Shown: positions 57,842-60,000 of the stretch, piece after piece
Layout of the letters: each line of letters begins with the position of its first letter
Numbering within the stretch: position 1 is the first letter of the stretch
Assembly: GCA_014529385.2 (NCBI GenBank)
Contig: CM043964.1
Span: forward strand, 105,691,087 to 105,751,086
DNA from: Adiantum capillus-veneris
Taxonomy: Eukaryota; Streptophyta; Polypodiopsida; Polypodiales; Pteridaceae
Direction: 5' to 3'
DNA length: 60,000 bases
Translations under genes and position numbers: made by a program
The notes under the pieces: model-generated
Databases searched by the model: none
Seen by the model: the letters and a program-made list of their open reading frames with translations, nothing else
Told to the model about the DNA's origin: nothing

Positions 57842-58621
57842 ATGGCTAGAACAAAAGCCACTGCAAGGAAGGCAGGCGAGGGACCAGGATTAGCATCTAA
57901 AGCAAGTAGCAGATCTGCAACCCCAAAGAAAAGACCTGGAAAACCCAATAAAATTCTCAAAGGGCCAAGGGTGAAGAAGTTACAAACCTGCATGGGACTT
58001 TTCAGAGAAATAAGAAAGGCATAGAAATGTGTAGATTTATGCATACCAAAGCTGCCCTTCCAGAGGATGGTGAGGTCCATATGTGAAGAAGCTACCTGGG
58101 GCACCAAAAGGTGGAAGGTGGTGGCATTAATGGCTCTACAAGAAGCAGCAGAGGACTTCCTACTGGAGTACTTCAGTGACATGACCATTGTTGCAGCCCA
58201 TGCCCACAAGGTTACTATAATGGACAAAGATAGTGAGACACTGAAAAGAATAAGGTGGAGGTATGACAAACTACTGGTCCCCAATGTCTGCAAGGATAAG
58301 AAACTGAGGGAAATTTTGTTATACCCCCCGGATCTAGTGCCACAACTCACAGTTGTAGAGGTCACACATGATGTGAATACAAGGGCAAGGGCAGAGACTA
58401 TTGCTCGCCAAACAGAGGACATGAGGGAAGCAGAGCTTAAGGAGAAAGCAAAAGTAGCACTGGAGTCCCAGAGGCAAACAGAATGCAATGTGACCCTGTC
58501 CATAGAGGCAAGCAATCAAGAAACTCTACTTTTAATGAAGGATGGTTTGCTTGCAGAGATACCATTTGTAGATGGAGCCAGAAAGCTAGCTCTGGAAAAA
58601 GTGGACATTAATTTATTGTAG
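57842..58621 (+). CDS. Histone H3-like protein with CENH3-like traits and a long C-terminal extension
   Basis: ATG at 57842 opens MARTKATARKAGEGPG. Residues 1-10 match the H3 tail (Lys4, Arg8, Lys9 kept; Ser10 is Ala). The core follows: FREIRKA at 54-60, KLPFQRMVRSI at 70-80, ALQEAAEDFL at 98-107, AHAHKVTIMDKD at 119-130. Tail and alpha-N are short. Loop 1 (ATWGTKRWKV) is one residue longer than in canonical H3 and has Trp, and AAEDFL and FSD resemble CENH3 rather than H3. Residues 142-259 are an extension without a histone match, charged and helical (ARAETIARQTEDMREAELKE). Codon 61 is TAG where H3 has Gln, the only break. It lies 125 bp after a TATA-like box and just before the Ulp1-like gene on the same strand. 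Probable role: a nucleosome subunit variant or mimic; whether it is expressed is unknown. Confidence 0.75.
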
Positions 58622-58740
58622 AATCCAGATGCTCAGATTTCAGACACAATTATCTATGCTTGTCTTAATTAAGTGTTACTATCTTGCTAGCTTTGAAAAC
58701 TCAGATAATAGGTTTGCTAACTCAGGTAGAGTCTCTGCAG

Positions 58741-60000
58741 CCTGATCAAAAGTCAACTCCCGCTGCACACCCACACAGAGGCGTTTCTTCTTGATCCACA
58801 AATGTCAGTGATTATTAGAAAAAAGAACAGTCCATATGGGACCTTTGAGAGTTGGTTTCTCCACTGTGCTATGCTGGAAGTTACGATCATCATCTTTCCA
58901 TATGAGAACAACCATCACTGGAGTCTCATATGCCTTGATGTTGACCAACCAGCAGTGTGGGTGTTCAATTCAATAAAAGGAACCCACCCTGAAATTAGGC
59001 TGTAAGTGTTTTGTATCAGAAAGTGTTTCTTATAGATATCCATGTAAATTTGAAGCCTCATGCTAACATCTTGACATTGCTTTGTGCAGTTGTATAAAGA
59101 GGTTGTTGCTTGCCTATGGCAAGCTATGTGGAAGGTATGAATTATACAAGGCCCCAATCAAAGATGTACCTGTCCCAAATCAAACCGATGGAAATTCTTG
59201 CGGCTGGAGATGTCTTCTCCATGAAGAATATGTCCTGCAAAGCTACTTTGCATTAAAACCTTTCATGACTAAGGTACCCATTTGGAAATGCATTCAGTTA
59301 GTTTTGGTTTAGTCTATAAAAGAATTCTCACGATGTGGTCTTTCAATTTTGCAGAGTGCTTTAAAAAACTACACATATGATTATTTGCAAAGATACCAGG
59401 TAGGTTTAATACAACACCTGCTTACTATGTCTAGCCCTAGAGAGCTTGAAGATAGCGGCTTGGATGACCGCACTATTGATCTAACAAACATGACGTGCCA
59501 CCACGGCAAACCCCTACATCCGATACAGTGGAATCACAATGGGCCGAGGGGGTCATATCAACAGAAGATGAAAGAGCCGAGGATGAGGAAAGGTCAAATG
59601 AGCATATGGAAGGTGCTAGTGTACAACCAGAGGAGACAATGAAAGAGCCAAGTCAGCCAGTGGAGGAGCCAAAAGAGCCTATGTCTGAAACCCAAGATGA
59701 GGAAAGCAGGCCTATAGATGAGCAAAAGGATATGGATGAGGAAAGCAGGCCTAGGGATGAGCAAACTGATATGGATCAGGCAAGGATGTATGAGGCAAGC
59801 CGATCAACCGAGGGAGAGGAAAATACCTTGGAGGAAACCTTGAACGAGGCAGAAAGAGTCATGGGGGAGACCCCTGATGAAGATGTGAATGATGACTATG
59901 AAGATAAAGCAGAGGAGAGCAACAACGACATGAACACTACAGAGACCCAGTATGGACCCTTGCTACCTGTAGATACGATTGTTCCAGTAATCTCTATTCA
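58741..60000 (+). CDS. C48/Ulp1-like SUMO protease with acidic C-terminus (partial at window end)
   Basis: Exons with GT-AG junctions in phase: 58741-59001, 59090-59273 and 59355-59399. The first carries FLLDPQMSVIIRKK, YENNHHWSLICLDVD (catalytic His) and WVFNSIKG, where the usual catalytic Asp is Asn. The second carries VPNQTDGNSCGWRCL (oxyanion Gln and catalytic Cys) followed by the C-terminal helices. After 59400 the reading becomes unclear. An acidic frame from about 59510 (QPEETMKEPSQPVEEPKEP; DEESRPIDEQKDMDEESRP) is open to the window end in a frame that requires either another exon or a shift. C48 proteases remove SUMO from proteins and are often carried by plant transposons. The Asp-to-Asn change could weaken activity. 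Confidence 0.7.

Noticed and set aside
57733-58515. A 260-residue minus-strand frame opposite the H3-like gene
   Set aside because: Shadow of the plus-strand frame, which has the conserved histone motifs; its end is microsatellite translation.
57842-58621. An ordinary host histone H3 gene
   Set aside because: Substitutions throughout the core, altered loop 1, shortened tail and the 118-residue extension are incompatible with canonical H3.

Overview
This window looks like nuclear DNA of a land plant with a repeat-swollen genome. A non-seed plant such as a fern or lycophyte is my best guess, but that is an inference. The reasons are decayed Ty3/gypsy polyproteins, a CACTA remnant with plant DUF4218 and DUF4216 modules, genes with GT-AG introns, and very long (CT)n/(CA)n tracts. 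No intact conserved housekeeping gene, tRNA or rRNA was seen. Almost every coding trace is a mobile element or a captured, broken gene.

Layout. 1-1018: relic of a transposase-like gene. 1369-2090: minisatellite. 2262-20395: one complete but dead Ty3/gypsy element (Element A). It has two LTRs, ACTTG target duplications, a primer-binding site and a polypurine tract. A CACTA remnant (about 7327-9588) is nested inside it. Its gag, RT-RNase H and integrase are broken, and it carries an unusual 3' ORF of about 1,150 codons. 20490-22370 (minus): broken NLI/FCP1-like phosphatase gene with a separate Cys/His-rich piece upstream. 22550-24645: GCACTT repeats and an unrelated LTR. 24655-27004 (minus): gypsy gag fragment.

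28297-49067 (minus) reads as one composite second element (Element B) of the same family as Element A. It has a 3' LTR, ORF3, palindrome region and PR-RT. A gag-only non-autonomous LTR element (29231-36285) interrupts it, and so does a block holding a kinase-like relic, an unknown gene, a BED zinc finger and minisatellites (42250-46207).

49.2-60 kb is different. It is better preserved, intron-rich, and holds four genes: a multi-exon transposase-like gene (+), an unknown Cys/His-containing protein (-), a histone H3-like gene with CENH3-like traits and a 118-residue C-terminal extension (+), and a C48/Ulp1-like SUMO-protease gene with an acidic tail (+, running off the window). A roughly 2 kb spacer of microsatellites with four GC-rich hairpins separates the divergent middle pair. 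I consider this cluster the best candidate for an undescribed system: a mobile or viral-derived unit pairing a transposase with its own chromatin proteins. The grouping is inferred from proximity, because the ends were not found.

In-frame stops, frameshifts and LTR divergence show that most of the window is dead. Both single in-frame stops in the 54-58.6 kb genes are TAG. The one in the H3-like gene falls where canonical H3 has glutamine, which fits CAG-to-TAG decay at methylated CHG sites.
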